64,000 nucleotides of DNA from Sporomusa termitida (GCF_007641255.1 NZ_CP036259.1:3846501-3910500), one strand, 5' to 3'. Shown: positions 1 to 9,043, numbered from the stretch's first letter. The notes: a model not told the origin generated them from the letters alone. Numbers and translations are program-made.

Positions 1-2
1 TC

Positions 3-686
3 AGCGATTTTTTCGCTAACATATTTGGTCAGGATTTTGCCCAGCGGCGGCAGACAGGCCGGCCGGCGAGCTTCAAAGGCGAAGATATTGAGGCCGAAAT
101 CAGCCTGTCGATTGAAGAATTACTAAACGGAGCGGAAAAAGACCTGCATCTGACCACGCCTAATGCCTGCATTGCCTGCGCCGGCCAGCGGTTCACCAGC
201 CGGGGCGTCTGCCCGGCCTGCGGCGGTCTGGGCATGACCGAGGAGAGCAAGACTGTCAAAGTCAAAATCCCGCCCGGTCTGCACCCCGGGGCCAGCCTGC
301 GCCTCAAAGGCCTCGGCGGTCAGGGCCATGGCGGCGGTGCCGACGGCGACCTTTATCTCCACATTAAAGCCGCCTCCCACCCTTCCTGGCAGTTGGCCAA
401 CAAGGCGGATCTGACCATGGACCTGACCCTGCTGCCCGAGCAGGCCGTACTCGGTGCTAAAATACCGGTGTCAACCCCTCACGGCCAGTTGCAGGTAAAG
501 GTACAGCCAGGCGTCCGCTCCGGCCAGCAGCTGCGCCTCAAAGGCAAAGGCCTGCCCCAGGGACCTGGCCGCTATGGCGATCTTTTCCTCAAAATCCGCA
601 TTGATATTCCAGCCAGACTGACAGACGAAGAACTGGCGCTGTACCGGCAAATCCAGAAACTAAAAGCGCCGGCAGCAGAGAATTAA
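3..686 (+). CDS. DnaJ/CbpA-type co-chaperone, 5' end missing
   Basis: This is the C-terminal 227 residues of a DnaJ-family Hsp40 whose J domain lies left of the window. The frame is open from base 3. The first residues (SDFFANIFG) resemble the G/F-rich linker. A reduced zinc region follows with only two CxxC motifs (CIAC, CPAC) instead of the four of classical DnaJ. Then come the two beta-sandwich substrate domains (VKIPPGLHPGASLRLKG and VQPGVRSGQQLRLKGKG). The shortened zinc region suggests a CbpA-like or specialised DnaJ rather than the housekeeping dnaJ. In this family the protein delivers non-native clients to DnaK in the cytoplasm. A strong terminator follows directly. Confidence 0.85.
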   Translation, partial: SDFFANIFGQDFAQRRQTGRPASFKGEDIEAEISLSIEELLNGAEKDLHLTTPNACIACAGQRFTSRGVCPACGGLGMTEESKTVKVKIPPGLHPGASLRLKGLGGQGHGGGADGDLYLHIKAASHPSWQLANKADLTMDLTLLPEQAVLGAKIPVSTPHGQLQVKVQPGVRSGQQLRLKGKGLPQGPGRYGDLFLKIRIDIPARLTDEELALYRQIQKLKAPAAEN

Positions 687-696
687 CCGTCCGGAC

Positions 697-737
697 GATG
701 CAGCAGGCAGCCTCATGCTGCCTGCTGCATCATTTTT
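697..737 (+). terminator. Rho-independent terminator of the DnaJ-type gene
   Basis: A perfect 15-bp stem (697-711 with 717-731) encloses a 5-nt loop and is followed by ATTTTT. It starts 10 bases after the stop codon at 684-686. Confidence 0.9.
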
Positions 738-825
738 CCCCATCAGAATTTATAAAAGTTCAAGGCTATGAGCTTAAGAAAAATCTTTACCCTCAAGGGC
801 ACAGGCGGCTTCATATTATGATTTT

Positions 826-1821
826 TCATAAACCTGACTCCCTTCTGTTGAGGCTGTTATTAGTCCCTCCCCCGCTGGCGGCAGCACTGCCGTGCTCCCG
901 GGCCGCTGAATAAAACCGGTATTTGTTCTTACCATTATTTTTTGCCATGTACATAGCTATATCGGCATTTTTAATCAACGTGTCTGCATCCAGACCATGC
1001 TGCGGACAAAGGGCAATCCCGGTGCTTACCGACAAAAAAAATTCGCAGTTATCCAAGCAAAAAGGATACATAAACACCTGCCTGATAGAAGCTGCTGTTG
1101 TGGCGGCCGCCGCCGCCACTTCCTGCCCGCTGCCGCCCTGCAGAAGCACAAGAAATTCATCGCCGCCAATTCTGGCCAGCATCGCCCCGGGACCCAGAAC
1201 AGTCTTAATCCGCTCAACCACCTGCTTCAATGCCGAATCGCCGCAGGCGTGGCCTAAATTGTCATTGAGCAGTTTAAAATCATCCAAATCAAGAAACAGC
1301 ACCGCCAAGGTCCTGTTATCCCGGTCCCCGGCGAGCGCCGCGGCGATCTGCTCGTAACACCGGCGGCGGTTAGGCAAACCGGTAAGATAGTCATAATTGG
1401 CATGATATTGGACCAGGGCGGCGGCAGCCCTGCTGTCTCTGATTTCCTGCTGCAGGTCCGCATTACACGCCTCTAGCTCCGCGAGCTTACGCTCTATTTC
1501 CGCCGGGATTACCCCTAACTGCGTATTTCGCCCCCTGGCCCGGTCACAGCGGTCCGCACTATAAAGGAGAAATTGCCAGAACACGCTGCAGAAGACACAC
1601 CAGCTGCAGGCGGCAAGAAATCGCCAATAAGCCGGGACATTCCTTATCAGGGCAGCAGCAACCGCCAAAACCAATACACATACTATTCCATATACCAGCA
1701 GCAACAGGCGGCTCAGCTTACGGGTACGGCTGGCCTGATACCCGCGAAAGCCGTTGTAGAGGCTCATAATTGCGCTGCCAAAAGCTATAAAACCAGCAAT
1801 AAGCAAATTATCCTCTCTCAT
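826..1821 (-). CDS. Membrane-anchored diguanylate cyclase (GGDEF)
   Basis: The protein has 331 residues. The N-terminal 90 carry about three hydrophobic segments (near 7-22, 38-60 and 66-88). A short predicted coiled coil follows (near 105-135), then a complete GGDEF domain from YDYLTGLPNRR to the YMAKNNGKNKY terminus. The signature is the canonical RIGGDEF, so c-di-GMP synthesis from two GTP is expected. No RxxD inhibitory site is obvious five residues upstream. GAGGT precedes the ATG. The signal is probably sensed by the membrane part, because no PAS or HAMP domain is seen. The gene lies 24 bp from the decayed EAL/HDOD gene and was probably cotranscribed with it. Confidence 0.88.
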   Translation of the reverse strand: MREDNLLIAGFIAFGSAIMSLYNGFRGYQASRTRKLSRLLLLVYGIVCVLVLAVAAALIRNVPAYWRFLAACSWCVFCSVFWQFLLYSADRCDRARGRNTQLGVIPAEIERKLAELEACNADLQQEIRDSRAAAALVQYHANYDYLTGLPNRRRCYEQIAAALAGDRDNRTLAVLFLDLDDFKLLNDNLGHACGDSALKQVVERIKTVLGPGAMLARIGGDEFLVLLQGGSGQEVAAAAATTAASIRQVFMYPFCLDNCEFFLSVSTGIALCPQHGLDADTLIKNADIAMYMAKNNGKNKYRFYSAAREHGSAAASGGGTNNSLNRRESGL

Positions 1822-1845
1822 TTTGTCTTACCTCGCAACCCTGAG

Positions 1846-2309
1846 TTAATAATTGGCCACAACCTGGTCATGGGCCCATAATAAGGATTCACGATAAGAT
1901 TTGGCCACATCCTGCTCATTGATTCCCAGCTCAGCCACACACCCGGCATAAGCCTGCCATTCGCCTTGCTCATAAGTCCTGATCAGCTTATACAGCATTA
2001 ATAATGGCCGCATCCGGGATAATATCTTCCAGAATCTCTACAGCTACGAATTTTCGGGGCAGCATTGCGGAAATTTTTTTTTAATGAATTAGCGGTAAAA
2101 TTAATAAATGCTTTTTTACCGCTTGTCAGTGTTTCCAGGCCAAATAGCAAAAAGCTGTTGGCAATGACATCATGCGTGGCATGATCACCGTCGGCACGGT
2201 CATAGCTGTTGATAAAATGGCTGCGAAACAACAGTTCGTAGCCAAAAACATTCAGCTTATTATCAAATATAGGCTGCCGGGCCACATGAACTTCGGTTTC
2301 CTGTGCCAT
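1846..2309 (-). pseudogene. Decayed EAL/HDOD (YuxH-like) signalling gene
   Basis: The first 80 codons (VARQPIFDNKLNVFGYELLFRS) match the N-terminus of YuxH-type proteins, which carry a degenerate EAL plus an HDOD domain and are normally about 400 residues long. At a run of nine A residues in the gene strand (about 2073-2081) the frame shifts. The shifted frame continues with recognisable EAL sequence (FVAVEILEDIIPDAAII). At about 1997 the sequence jumps to a C-terminal tail (YKLIRTYEQGEWQAY) that ends at 1846. The whole middle of the gene is therefore missing. The frame readings were made directly from the sequence; the family assignment is from memory of YuxH-like proteins. Confidence 0.8.
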
Positions 2310-2338
2310 AAGCCTCCTCCTTTCGGCTAGTATTCCTG

Positions 2339-2560
2339 TTACCGGTTATGTTGCCGGTAATCAAATTCCGTCAGTTCCACCAGCGTGACCCCCAGAGCAG
2401 CCGCCAGCTGCTGCAGATAAAAAATTCCCGGATTCTTGCGCTTGCCTGCTTCAATTTCACTGATAGCCGATTGCGGTACTTTTGAGATAATTGCCAGTTT
2501 GTTCTGAGACAGGCCTTTACTTGCTCGCAATCGAGCCAATTGCTTGCCGAGGTTAGTCAT
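2339..2560 (-). CDS. Small XRE-family helix-turn-helix regulator
   Basis: A 73-residue cytoplasmic DNA-binding protein made almost entirely of one Cro/C1-type HTH (LGKQLARLRASKGLSQNKLA, then VPQSAISEIEAGKRKNP as the recognition region). There is no effector domain. GGAGGTGAGGAA precedes the ATG. It is divergent from another XRE gene at 2696. The shared 135-bp intergenic region carries a perfect palindrome, which suggests the two proteins control this region. The target beyond the pair is unknown. Confidence 0.85.
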   Translation of the reverse strand: MTNLGKQLARLRASKGLSQNKLAIISKVPQSAISEIEAGKRKNPGIFYLQQLAAALGVTLVELTEFDYRQHNR

Positions 2561-2617
2561 TTCCTCACCTCCGATACAAACTTAATCATATTCTTATACT
2601 TTTTGGGATTAATGTCA

Positions 2618-2631
2618 ATACTTATAAGTAT
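2618..2631. promoter_or_regulatory. Palindromic operator between divergent XRE genes
   Basis: ATACTTATAAGTAT is a perfect 14-bp palindrome lying between the two start codons, with a related half-site TTCTTATACTT about 25 bp to the left. Palindromes of this size are typical Cro/C1 operators. Which of the two regulators binds it is an inference. Confidence 0.55.
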
Positions 2632-2695
2632 ATAAATCTTGAATTTGCTTGTGTTACACTAGCTATACGAATCCATATAACAAAGGAGCATGCTT

Positions 2696-2998
2696 ATGAA
2701 AATAGGGCAGAAAATCAAAGAAGCCCGGGAATGCCAAAACATCAGCATGAATCATTTAGCCCAGAAATGCGAAGTTTCCCAAGCGAATTTGAGCCGTATT
2801 GAAAGTGGCCACCAGCAACCGGCTTTCGATACACTGGAGCGGATTATCAGTGCGTTAGGGTTCTCTCTCGCGGAATTTTTTGCCGACGGCACGCCTGACA
2901 TCACGCCTGATATAAGAGCTCTGCTGCCGATTATCCAGACACTGACCCCCAGGCAAAAGCAAGCCTTACAGAGATTTTTGGAAGCAATGCAGCAATAG
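2696..2998 (+). CDS. XRE-family HTH regulator, 100 aa
   Basis: The N-terminal HTH spans about residues 1-65 (KIGQKIKEARECQNISMNHLA, then CEVSQANLSRIESGHQQP). The C-terminal tail (IRALLPIIQTLTPRQKQALQRFLEAM) is probably a dimerisation helix of the kind found in small sporulation/biofilm-type XRE repressors. Two ATGs are possible. The one at 2696 is preferred because AAAGGAG at 2682-2688 is 7 bases away from it but only 1 base from the ATG at 2690. The gene ends in a strong terminator and is a single-gene unit. Its targets are unknown. Confidence 0.85.
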   Translation: MKIGQKIKEARECQNISMNHLAQKCEVSQANLSRIESGHQQPAFDTLERIISALGFSLAEFFADGTPDITPDIRALLPIIQTLTPRQKQALQRFLEAMQQ

Positions 2999-3150
2999 TC
3001 GGCTTATAGGCTGCTTGCGAAAAGCGCCAAACCTGCGGTTCCCGCCAGAAACAGACCGGATATGCCAAGCAGGGAACAGGCTTACCTCCATTATGACAGT
3101 GCCGGCAAACCCGTTCAATCTCTCAGGCATACAACAAATTAAGCAAATAA

Positions 3151-3190
3151 ACAAAGCTCACTATCCCGCAGGGATAGTGAGCTTTGTTTT
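3151..3190 (+). terminator. Rho-independent terminator after the XRE gene
   Basis: A perfect 17-bp stem (3151-3167 with 3171-3187) with a GCA loop is followed by TTT. The remainder of the 279-bp stretch 2999-3277 shows no credible gene, only the promoter/RBS region of the V4R gene. Confidence 0.88.
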
Positions 3191-3277
3191 GGCGGCAAAC
3201 GCTTGAAGGATAAACAGGAAAAATGTCTAATGTAACAATGTTCCAGTATTGGAGGAATAAGCAGGGAGGTATCCATA

Positions 3278-3844
3278 ATGACGCAACGATATAAATTCAA
3301 CTGGGATCTTTTGGGAGATATTGCCGAAGGCAGGCCAAACCTCGGACCAATGGTCCGGACGGAAATTTACCGCTTGATGCAGTTTAGCTTCCGGGATGTC
3401 CTCGAACAAACATATGGTACAGAAGCGGCAGACAAGCTGTTTTATCAGGCCGGCCTGCTGGCAGGCAAACAGTTTTATCAGAACGTAATGAAAGCAGCGG
3501 CAGCATTTAATGATTTCAGTGATTTTATCAAAACATTCCAATCCACCCTGGCTGAAAAGGGGATTGGGATCCTGCGGATAGAAGCAGCCGATCACGCCCG
3601 GGGCAGATATGTGCTCAGCATTGCCGAAGATCTGGACTGCGCCGGCTTGCCTGAACTGGATTATGAGATATGCGTGTATGATGAGGGCTTCATTGCCGGC
3701 ATTTTTGCAAGCTATACCGGCCGGGAATATACCGTCAAAGAGGTCGATTGCTGGTGCACCGGTGACCGGACCTGCCGGTTTGTGGCTGAAGTTGCCGCCG
3801 CTAACAAACTTGCCGGCCAACCGGCAGATCGCAGGGAGGTCTAA
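3278..3844 (+). CDS. V4R-domain small-molecule sensor protein
   Basis: The 188-residue protein is essentially one V4R (4-vinyl reductase) domain. The most telling part is the C-terminal block VDCWCTGDRTCRF, which resembles the Cys-rich metal-binding signature of that family. In XylR/DmpR-type activators this domain binds an aromatic effector or related ligand. Here it is a stand-alone cytoplasmic protein without a DNA-binding or ATPase domain. GGGAGG sits 8 bases before the ATG. The next gene starts 3 bases after the stop, so the two are almost certainly cotranscribed and probably form a split sensor-regulator pair. The ligand cannot be read from the sequence. Confidence 0.82.
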   Translation: MTQRYKFNWDLLGDIAEGRPNLGPMVRTEIYRLMQFSFRDVLEQTYGTEAADKLFYQAGLLAGKQFYQNVMKAAAAFNDFSDFIKTFQSTLAEKGIGILRIEAADHARGRYVLSIAEDLDCAGLPELDYEICVYDEGFIAGIFASYTGREYTVKEVDCWCTGDRTCRFVAEVAAANKLAGQPADRREV

Positions 3845-3847
3845 TCA

Positions 3848-5497
3848 TTGAACCCGGAGTTAAAAGCCGAACTGGATGAAATAATAAAGCTCATCCATAG
3901 TCTGATTAAGAAAAAAGGGCTGCCGCCGGGACTTGCGGAATACGCGGATAAATCACCGCTCCTGGGACAATTAGTTAATGATCTTACAGCAATCTGCGAA
4001 TTTGCCAACACATTATCGAATGGGGATTTATCCCAGACCCTGGGGTTGCGCGGCTACTTCCCGGGAGCCCTAAAAGCCTTGCAGGCCAATCTCAGGCATT
4101 TGACCTGGCAAACCAGCATGGTAGCTGCTGGCGACTACAGCCAACGTGTTGATTTTATGGGTGACTTTTCTTTATCTTTCAATACTATGATTATCCGGCT
4201 GCAGCAGGCAACAGAAAATGAGCAGCGCTACATTGCCGAGCTGGAAAAAAGCCAGGCGGCAATTGCTGAAAGTGAAAGAAAATACAGGCTGATTGCCGAA
4301 AACACCGATGATGTAATCTGGCTGCTCGACAAGTCTATGAAAGTCTGTTACATCAGTCCTTCCATAACAAAATTAACAGGCTATGCACCGGAAAAGTTTA
4401 CCGGCAAAACAGCAGTCGAAACACCGATGCCATGCTTGCAGGCAATTTTTCACGAAGCCAGTATTGCCTTTGCCAATGAAGCTGCCGCCAAAAAACCATT
4501 GATCATTGAGAGCGAACAGGTTCGCCACAATGAGAAAATCATTTGGACAGAATCGCTGGTGAGTATTGCCAGCAATAATGAAGGTGACTTTGTTGGTTAT
4601 CTGGGCGTAACCAGGGATATTAGTGAACGCAAAAGAAACGAGAGCCTTGTACGCCAGGCCTATGAACGAAGAAAAAAAGCTGAGTTTTTCAATCAGCTGA
4701 CCCTTGCCAAAAGTGGCAGTGAGCTGGAGATGCTGCATATAGCCAGGCAAAATAAAATTTATATCCCGCAAAATTTTTCTTGCTTGGTGTTGACTATAAC
4801 CAGCCTGGATACACTAGTGGCTGATGAGCATAACTTACACCGCAAACAGCAGATTATTGACGCACTTGTTGACTTCCTCAGCCGGAAGGAAAGCACAATT
4901 GCCTGGGAAACAACCAGCGGTATTGCTGTTATTGTCCCGGTTCCGAAAACAACTGACCGTAAAACAGCCGAATTGGAAACAGCCCGGGAATATAGCAAAG
5001 AGATATCTCTGTATTTTCCCGACCTGCAGATTGTCATTGGGCTTGCTAACTATGCCGCCGGCTTAAGCCTGTTTGCAAGCCGCCTGCATAATGCGGCGAC
5101 AGCGGCGGCGATTGGAACCCGCATCTGGCCCGGCCAGCAGATTTACCACTATGACGATTGTGGTATTTATCAGGTTTTAGCCCCGTTTGCCAGAACAGAT
5201 GACGCGCATAACTATATAAAAAGATTGATTGGCCCGCTTATTGCCCATGATAAAGCCGCAGGCACCCATCTTGTCGAAACCCTGGAAAAACTCCTGTCCG
5301 GGCTGAGTTTTAAAGAAATAGGCGGACAGATGTATCTGCATCATAAGACCATCCAGCTGCGCAAGCAACGGATTGAACAAATCCTGGAGCTTTCGCTGGA
5401 TTGCCATGAAACCAGGCTGACTTTGGCAACGGCCCTGCAATTACACAGGCTTACTCAGCCAACGCAAGAGCCTGCTGCTGTTCATACGCAATACTAA
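3848..5497 (+). CDS. PAS-containing regulator with PucR-type C-terminal HTH
   Basis: The start is a TTG, chosen because GGGAGG lies just upstream and no ATG fits. The 549-residue protein has no membrane segment. Residues about 40-130 look like a HAMP-like helical region (FANTLSNGDLSQTL). A PAS domain follows at about 145-255 (YRLIAENTDDVIWLLD to VTRDISERKR), then a middle domain like that between sensor and HTH in CdaR/PucR proteins. The C-terminus (LVETLEKLLSGLSFKEIGGQMYLHHKTIQLRKQRIEQ) is a PucR-family HTH. The downstream target is unknown. The likely upstream partner is the V4R protein, which may pass a ligand signal to it. Confidence 0.8.
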   Translation: MNPELKAELDEIIKLIHSLIKKKGLPPGLAEYADKSPLLGQLVNDLTAICEFANTLSNGDLSQTLGLRGYFPGALKALQANLRHLTWQTSMVAAGDYSQRVDFMGDFSLSFNTMIIRLQQATENEQRYIAELEKSQAAIAESERKYRLIAENTDDVIWLLDKSMKVCYISPSITKLTGYAPEKFTGKTAVETPMPCLQAIFHEASIAFANEAAAKKPLIIESEQVRHNEKIIWTESLVSIASNNEGDFVGYLGVTRDISERKRNESLVRQAYERRKKAEFFNQLTLAKSGSELEMLHIARQNKIYIPQNFSCLVLTITSLDTLVADEHNLHRKQQIIDALVDFLSRKESTIAWETTSGIAVIVPVPKTTDRKTAELETAREYSKEISLYFPDLQIVIGLANYAAGLSLFASRLHNAATAAAIGTRIWPGQQIYHYDDCGIYQVLAPFARTDDAHNYIKRLIGPLIAHDKAAGTHLVETLEKLLSGLSFKEIGGQMYLHHKTIQLRKQRIEQILELSLDCHETRLTLATALQLHRLTQPTQEPAAVHTQY

Positions 5498-5666
5498 GCC
5501 GGCCTGTTGGCCACTGTAACGGCTTCCTCCCTGCAGCCAATAATTCCCGCTGGGGACTTACCCTGTAACAGCAAGTAAGACAGTGCAATTTTATGATTTG
5601 CCCAGATAATGTAAAATATTTCGCTGTATTTTAGCAAATTAACAATATTTGATCTTATATTACTTT

Positions 5667-5703
5667 TTGACTTTTGCTGACTTTATGCTATCATATGTAT
5701 AAG
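5667..5703 (+). promoter_or_regulatory. Possible hsp20 promoter region
   Basis: The 243-bp gap 5498-5740 is AT-rich at its right end. TTGCTG (5674-5679) is followed after 18 bases by TATAAG (5698-5703), and TTGACT at 5667 is an alternative -35. No CIRCE-type inverted repeat was seen, so heat control by HrcA is not supported. Confidence 0.35.
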
Positions 5704-5755
5704 AAAACCTGCTAAACTGCAGGCCAAATACATTACATTATTGGAGGTTGAGATT

Positions 5756-6205
5756 ATGTTTGATCTGGTACCGTTCCGCAAAAACAGCAACAATCTGGTA
5801 AAGCGTGGTGATTACTTTAATCAACTGGTCGAGAACTTCTTTAATGAAGACTTTTTTGCCCCCCTGACTCACAACGGCGGGCAGTCCTTCCAGGTGGACC
5901 TCACCGAAACGGAGGATGCCTATCTCATTGACGCCGACTTACCGGGCATCAACAAAGAGTCCATTGAGGTCGATTATGCCAATAATTATCTGACCATCGC
6001 TGCCAAACGGGAGGATGTTGTTGAAAATAAAACCGGCTCTTACGTCCGGCGGGAGCGCAAATACGGTGAATTCCGGCGGGCATTTTTCATCGATAATGTC
6101 CGGCAGGACGGCATTGAAGCGGCCTTTGACAACGGGGTGCTGAAAACAACTTTGCCGAAAGAAACGAAAAAAGCCGGCCAACCCAGCCGGATTGAGATTA
6201 AATAA
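5756..6205 (+). CDS. Small heat-shock protein, Hsp20/alpha-crystallin family
   Basis: A 149-residue ATP-independent holdase. The alpha-crystallin domain runs from about residue 42 (FQVDLTETEDAYLIDADLPGI) to 135 and contains the conserved DNGVLKTTLPK block. The short C-terminal tail has the usual charged I-x-I/V-like end (SRIEIK). The reading frame opens at a TTG at 5741, but that codon overlaps the GGAGG Shine-Dalgarno. The ATG at 5756, 9 bases after GGAGG, is the credible start. It is a single-gene unit between its own promoter region and a terminator. Confidence 0.92.
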   Translation: MFDLVPFRKNSNNLVKRGDYFNQLVENFFNEDFFAPLTHNGGQSFQVDLTETEDAYLIDADLPGINKESIEVDYANNYLTIAAKREDVVENKTGSYVRRERKYGEFRRAFFIDNVRQDGIEAAFDNGVLKTTLPKETKKAGQPSRIEIK

Positions 6206-6256
6206 CAGCACCGGGCAGCAACCCCATCTGCTAAGGATATATCGGCCGCGATTTTA

Positions 6257-6296
6257 GCCCCTGCCGTTGCCAGTTGGCAACAGCAGGGGCATTGTT
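6257..6296 (+). terminator. Terminator after hsp20
   Basis: A hairpin pairs GCCCCTGC-GTTGCCA with TGGCAAC-GCAGGGGC around a GT loop, with one mismatch, followed by ATTGTT. The tail is only moderately T-rich. Confidence 0.65.
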
Positions 6297-6421
6297 CATA
6301 GCTCTAGCCTGTTGGCTGGGCCTGCGGCCCCTGGTCCCGCCGGCTTTCACGGCCGCCTCAAATCTGTTTGGGCATAATAACTTCCTCCTGGAATAAAAAT
6401 CAACGGCTTATCGCCTGCCGC

Positions 6422-7825
6422 TTAGTCATCTGACGAACCCTCAGCAGGTTTTGAGGCCATCGTACTGTTTTTGCGGCTATAGGTAAAATACACGATCATG
6501 CCGATTATATACCAGACCCCAAAGAAGGTCAGGGTTTCTACCGGCAAATTCATCATAAGGTACCCGCACAGCAGCACGGCCAGCGGCACAACCACGCTAA
6601 CGGCCGGGCAGCGGAAAGGTCTGTGTACATCAGGCTGGGTCCGGCGGAGCACCCCTACGCCGATGGAGACCAGAATAAAGGCAAAAAGGGTGCCCATATT
6701 GCAGAGCTCGGCAATAATGTTGATCGGCAGCAAACCGCTCAGCACCGCCACTACGGACCCGGCAATTATTGTAATCACATGCGGGGTGTTATATTTAGGG
6801 TGAATCTTCACCAGACTTTGCGGAATCATGCCGTCACGGGCCATCGCCAGGAACACCCGGGTCTGGCCATACATAAAGACCAATAGTACTGTGGTAATGC
6901 CGCAAATGGCCCCCAGGGCCACAAGAGCACTGCCGAAGTTCATCCCAATGGCCCGCAAGGCATAAGCCACCGGTTCGCTGTTGTTCAGGCTGGAGTAAGG
7001 CACAACCCCGGTCAGGACAGCCGCAACGGCAATATACAGCACGGTGCAGATAACCAGCGAACCGACAATGCCGATCGGCACATCCCGGTTGGGATTTTTG
7101 CATTCCTCCGCAGCAGTGGATACAGTATCAAAGCCGATATAAGCAAAAAAGACGATGGCGGCCCCGGTGGCCACACCGCCCCAGCCGAAAGGCAGAAACG
7201 GCTGCCAGTTTAACGGGTCAACATGAGGCGTGGCCATAAACAGGAAAAAACCGATACAGGCTAATTTGATAAATACCAGAATTTTGTTGAGCCTGGCGCT
7301 CTCTCTGGTTCCCAGCATTAATAAGTAAGTAAGGAAAGCAGTAATTACAATCGCCGGGACATTCAGGATACCGCCGTCAGCCGGGACCGCCGTCCAGGCC
7401 GTAGGCAAGTCAATGCCGGCCGACTTGAGCAGCCCGACCATATAACCTGACCAGCCGGCTGCTACCGCCGCCGAGCCGATCGTGTATTCGCAAATCAGCG
7501 CCCAGCCGACCGCAAAGGCCACCACCTCCCCCATGGACACATAAGCAAACGTATAAGCACTGCCGGTAACCGGCACCATGGCGGATAGCTCGGAATAGGC
7601 TAAGGCGGCAAAAGCGCAGGCCAGACCGGACAAAACAAAAGACAGCATGATGCCGGGCCCGGCGTATTTGGCCGCAGCAACCCCGGTAAGCACAAAAATC
7701 CCGGTGCCAATGATACAGCCGATGCCTAATAAAACCAGGTCGGTCGCCCCCAGCGTCTTCCTCAACCCATTTTTCTCGCTGGTCCGGATTAGTTCCGCAA
7801 TATTTTTTTTACGAAACAGACTCAT
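6422..7825 (-). CDS. APC-family amino acid permease (YfnA/CAT-like)
   Basis: A 467-residue integral membrane protein with about 12-13 hydrophobic segments. The N-terminal signature GLRKTLGATDLVLLGIGCIIGTGIFVLTG is typical of cationic-amino-acid-transporter-type APC permeases such as YfnA. The unwound TM1 GTGIF motif and the FFAYIGFDTVSTAAEE block are both present. Function is proton- or gradient-driven amino acid uptake. The specificity is not readable, but its position downstream of leucine dehydrogenase on the same strand fits branched-chain or related amino acids. GGAGGG precedes the ATG. The 159-bp gap to the dehydrogenase has no clear terminator, so cotranscription is possible. Confidence 0.88.
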   Translation of the reverse strand: MSLFRKKNIAELIRTSEKNGLRKTLGATDLVLLGIGCIIGTGIFVLTGVAAAKYAGPGIMLSFVLSGLACAFAALAYSELSAMVPVTGSAYTFAYVSMGEVVAFAVGWALICEYTIGSAAVAAGWSGYMVGLLKSAGIDLPTAWTAVPADGGILNVPAIVITAFLTYLLMLGTRESARLNKILVFIKLACIGFFLFMATPHVDPLNWQPFLPFGWGGVATGAAIVFFAYIGFDTVSTAAEECKNPNRDVPIGIVGSLVICTVLYIAVAAVLTGVVPYSSLNNSEPVAYALRAIGMNFGSALVALGAICGITTVLLVFMYGQTRVFLAMARDGMIPQSLVKIHPKYNTPHVITIIAGSVVAVLSGLLPINIIAELCNMGTLFAFILVSIGVGVLRRTQPDVHRPFRCPAVSVVVPLAVLLCGYLMMNLPVETLTFFGVWYIIGMIVYFTYSRKNSTMASKPAEGSSDD

Positions 7826-7984
7826 GTATTTCCCTCCTATTATCTCAGAATATTCGGTTATTTTTTTCTTTACCTCTCCCTTATGGCTAAATCATGACAA
7901 CAATCCCCTCCCCGCCGGCCGACAACTACTATAATACTGATTCCGGCAATTATCCCGGTGCAGGGAGGGGTGGTATGAACCAAA

Positions 7985-9043
7985 CTATGGTAATAGCGTT
8001 TTTTTCACCTTGCCGATCACGGCAATCCGGGCCTCTGCCAAAATGTCGGCCGCTTTATAGGTCGGAATCCCTTCGCGTTTGGAGATAGCAATGACCTGCT
8101 CGATATTATTGTAAATACCGTCTACCTTGCGCAGGGCCCGCTCACGGTTATAACCGCCTTGCTGCAGTTCATCGGCCACATTGATAACGCCCCCGGCATT
8201 AATAATAAAATCAGGCGCATACAGAATTCCCCGCTCCTGCAGAATATCACCATGGCGCGTTTCCTGCAGCTGATTGTTGGCAGCCCCGGCAATAACCCGG
8301 CATTGTAACCGGGGCAGGGTTTCATCATTGATTACAGCCCCCAGGGCACAGGGGGCAAAGATATCGCAGGCAACCCCGTAGATCTCATGCGGAGCAACGG
8401 CCCGGGCGCTAAAATCGGCAACAATCCGGCTGACATTCTCCTCACTGATATCGGTCACAATCAGCTTGGCTCCTTCGTCATGAAGATGCTGGCAAAGGGT
8501 ATAGCCCACATGCCCCAGTCCCTGAACCGCCACAGTTTTCCCCTGCAGGGAATCGGTTCCCCACACCTCGGCGGCACAGGCTTTCATCCCTTTCCAGGTA
8601 CCATAGGCGGTAACAGGTGAGGGATCAGCCACACCCCGGCCAACCACATGGGCGGTTTCGATGTGGATATAATCCATGTCTTCGACGGCGGTGCCGACGT
8701 CTTCCGAGGTAATATACCGCCCGTTCAGACTCTGGACGAAACGGCCAAAGGCCCGGAATAAGGCCTCACTTTTATCGGTTTTGGAATTGCCGATAATCAC
8801 TGCTTTGCCGCCGCCGATATTAAGCCCGGCGGCTGCATTCTTATAGGTCATGCCTCTGGCCAGGCGCACCACATCGGTGATGGCCTCTTCCTCACATTCA
8901 TAATGCCACATCCGGGTGCCGCCCAGCGCCGGCCCCAGCGTGGTATCGTGGATGCAAATAATGGCTTTTAAGCCGGAAGCCGGATCGTGGCAAAACACCA
9001 GTTGTTCGTACCCATGCTGCTCCATCCTTGTAAAAATTCCCAT
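7985..9043 (-). CDS. Leucine dehydrogenase (Glu/Leu/Phe/Val dehydrogenase family)
   Basis: The 352-residue length fits leucine dehydrogenase rather than the longer glutamate dehydrogenases. The N-terminal catalytic domain has [10 protein letters not shown], the glycine-rich NIGGGKAVI block with the catalytic lysine, and TSEDVGT. The Rossmann part carries [10 protein letters not shown]. The reaction is NAD-dependent reversible oxidative deamination of branched-chain amino acids to 2-oxo acids. AAGGAGG precedes the ATG. A sigma-54 -24/-12 promoter lies about 50 bp upstream and the putative activator is the next gene upstream. The enzyme is therefore probably induced by amino acid availability. 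Valine or phenylalanine preference cannot be excluded. Confidence 0.88.
   Translation of the reverse strand: MGIFTRMEQHGYEQLVFCHDPASGLKAIICIHDTTLGPALGGTRMWHYECEEEAITDVVRLARGMTYKNAAAGLNIGGGKAVIIGNSKTDKSEALFRAFGRFVQSLNGRYITSEDVGTAVEDMDYIHIETAHVVGRGVADPSPVTAYGTWKGMKACAAEVWGTDSLQGKTVAVQGLGHVGYTLCQHLHDEGAKLIVTDISEENVSRIVADFSARAVAPHEIYGVACDIFAPCALGAVINDETLPRLQCRVIAGAANNQLQETRHGDILQERGILYAPDFIINAGGVINVADELQQGGYNRERALRKVDGIYNNIEQVIAISKREGIPTYKAADILAEARIAVIGKVKKTLLP

Noticed and set aside
3015-3206. Short frame after the XRE gene
   Set aside because: It runs through the terminator hairpin and has no RBS or domain.
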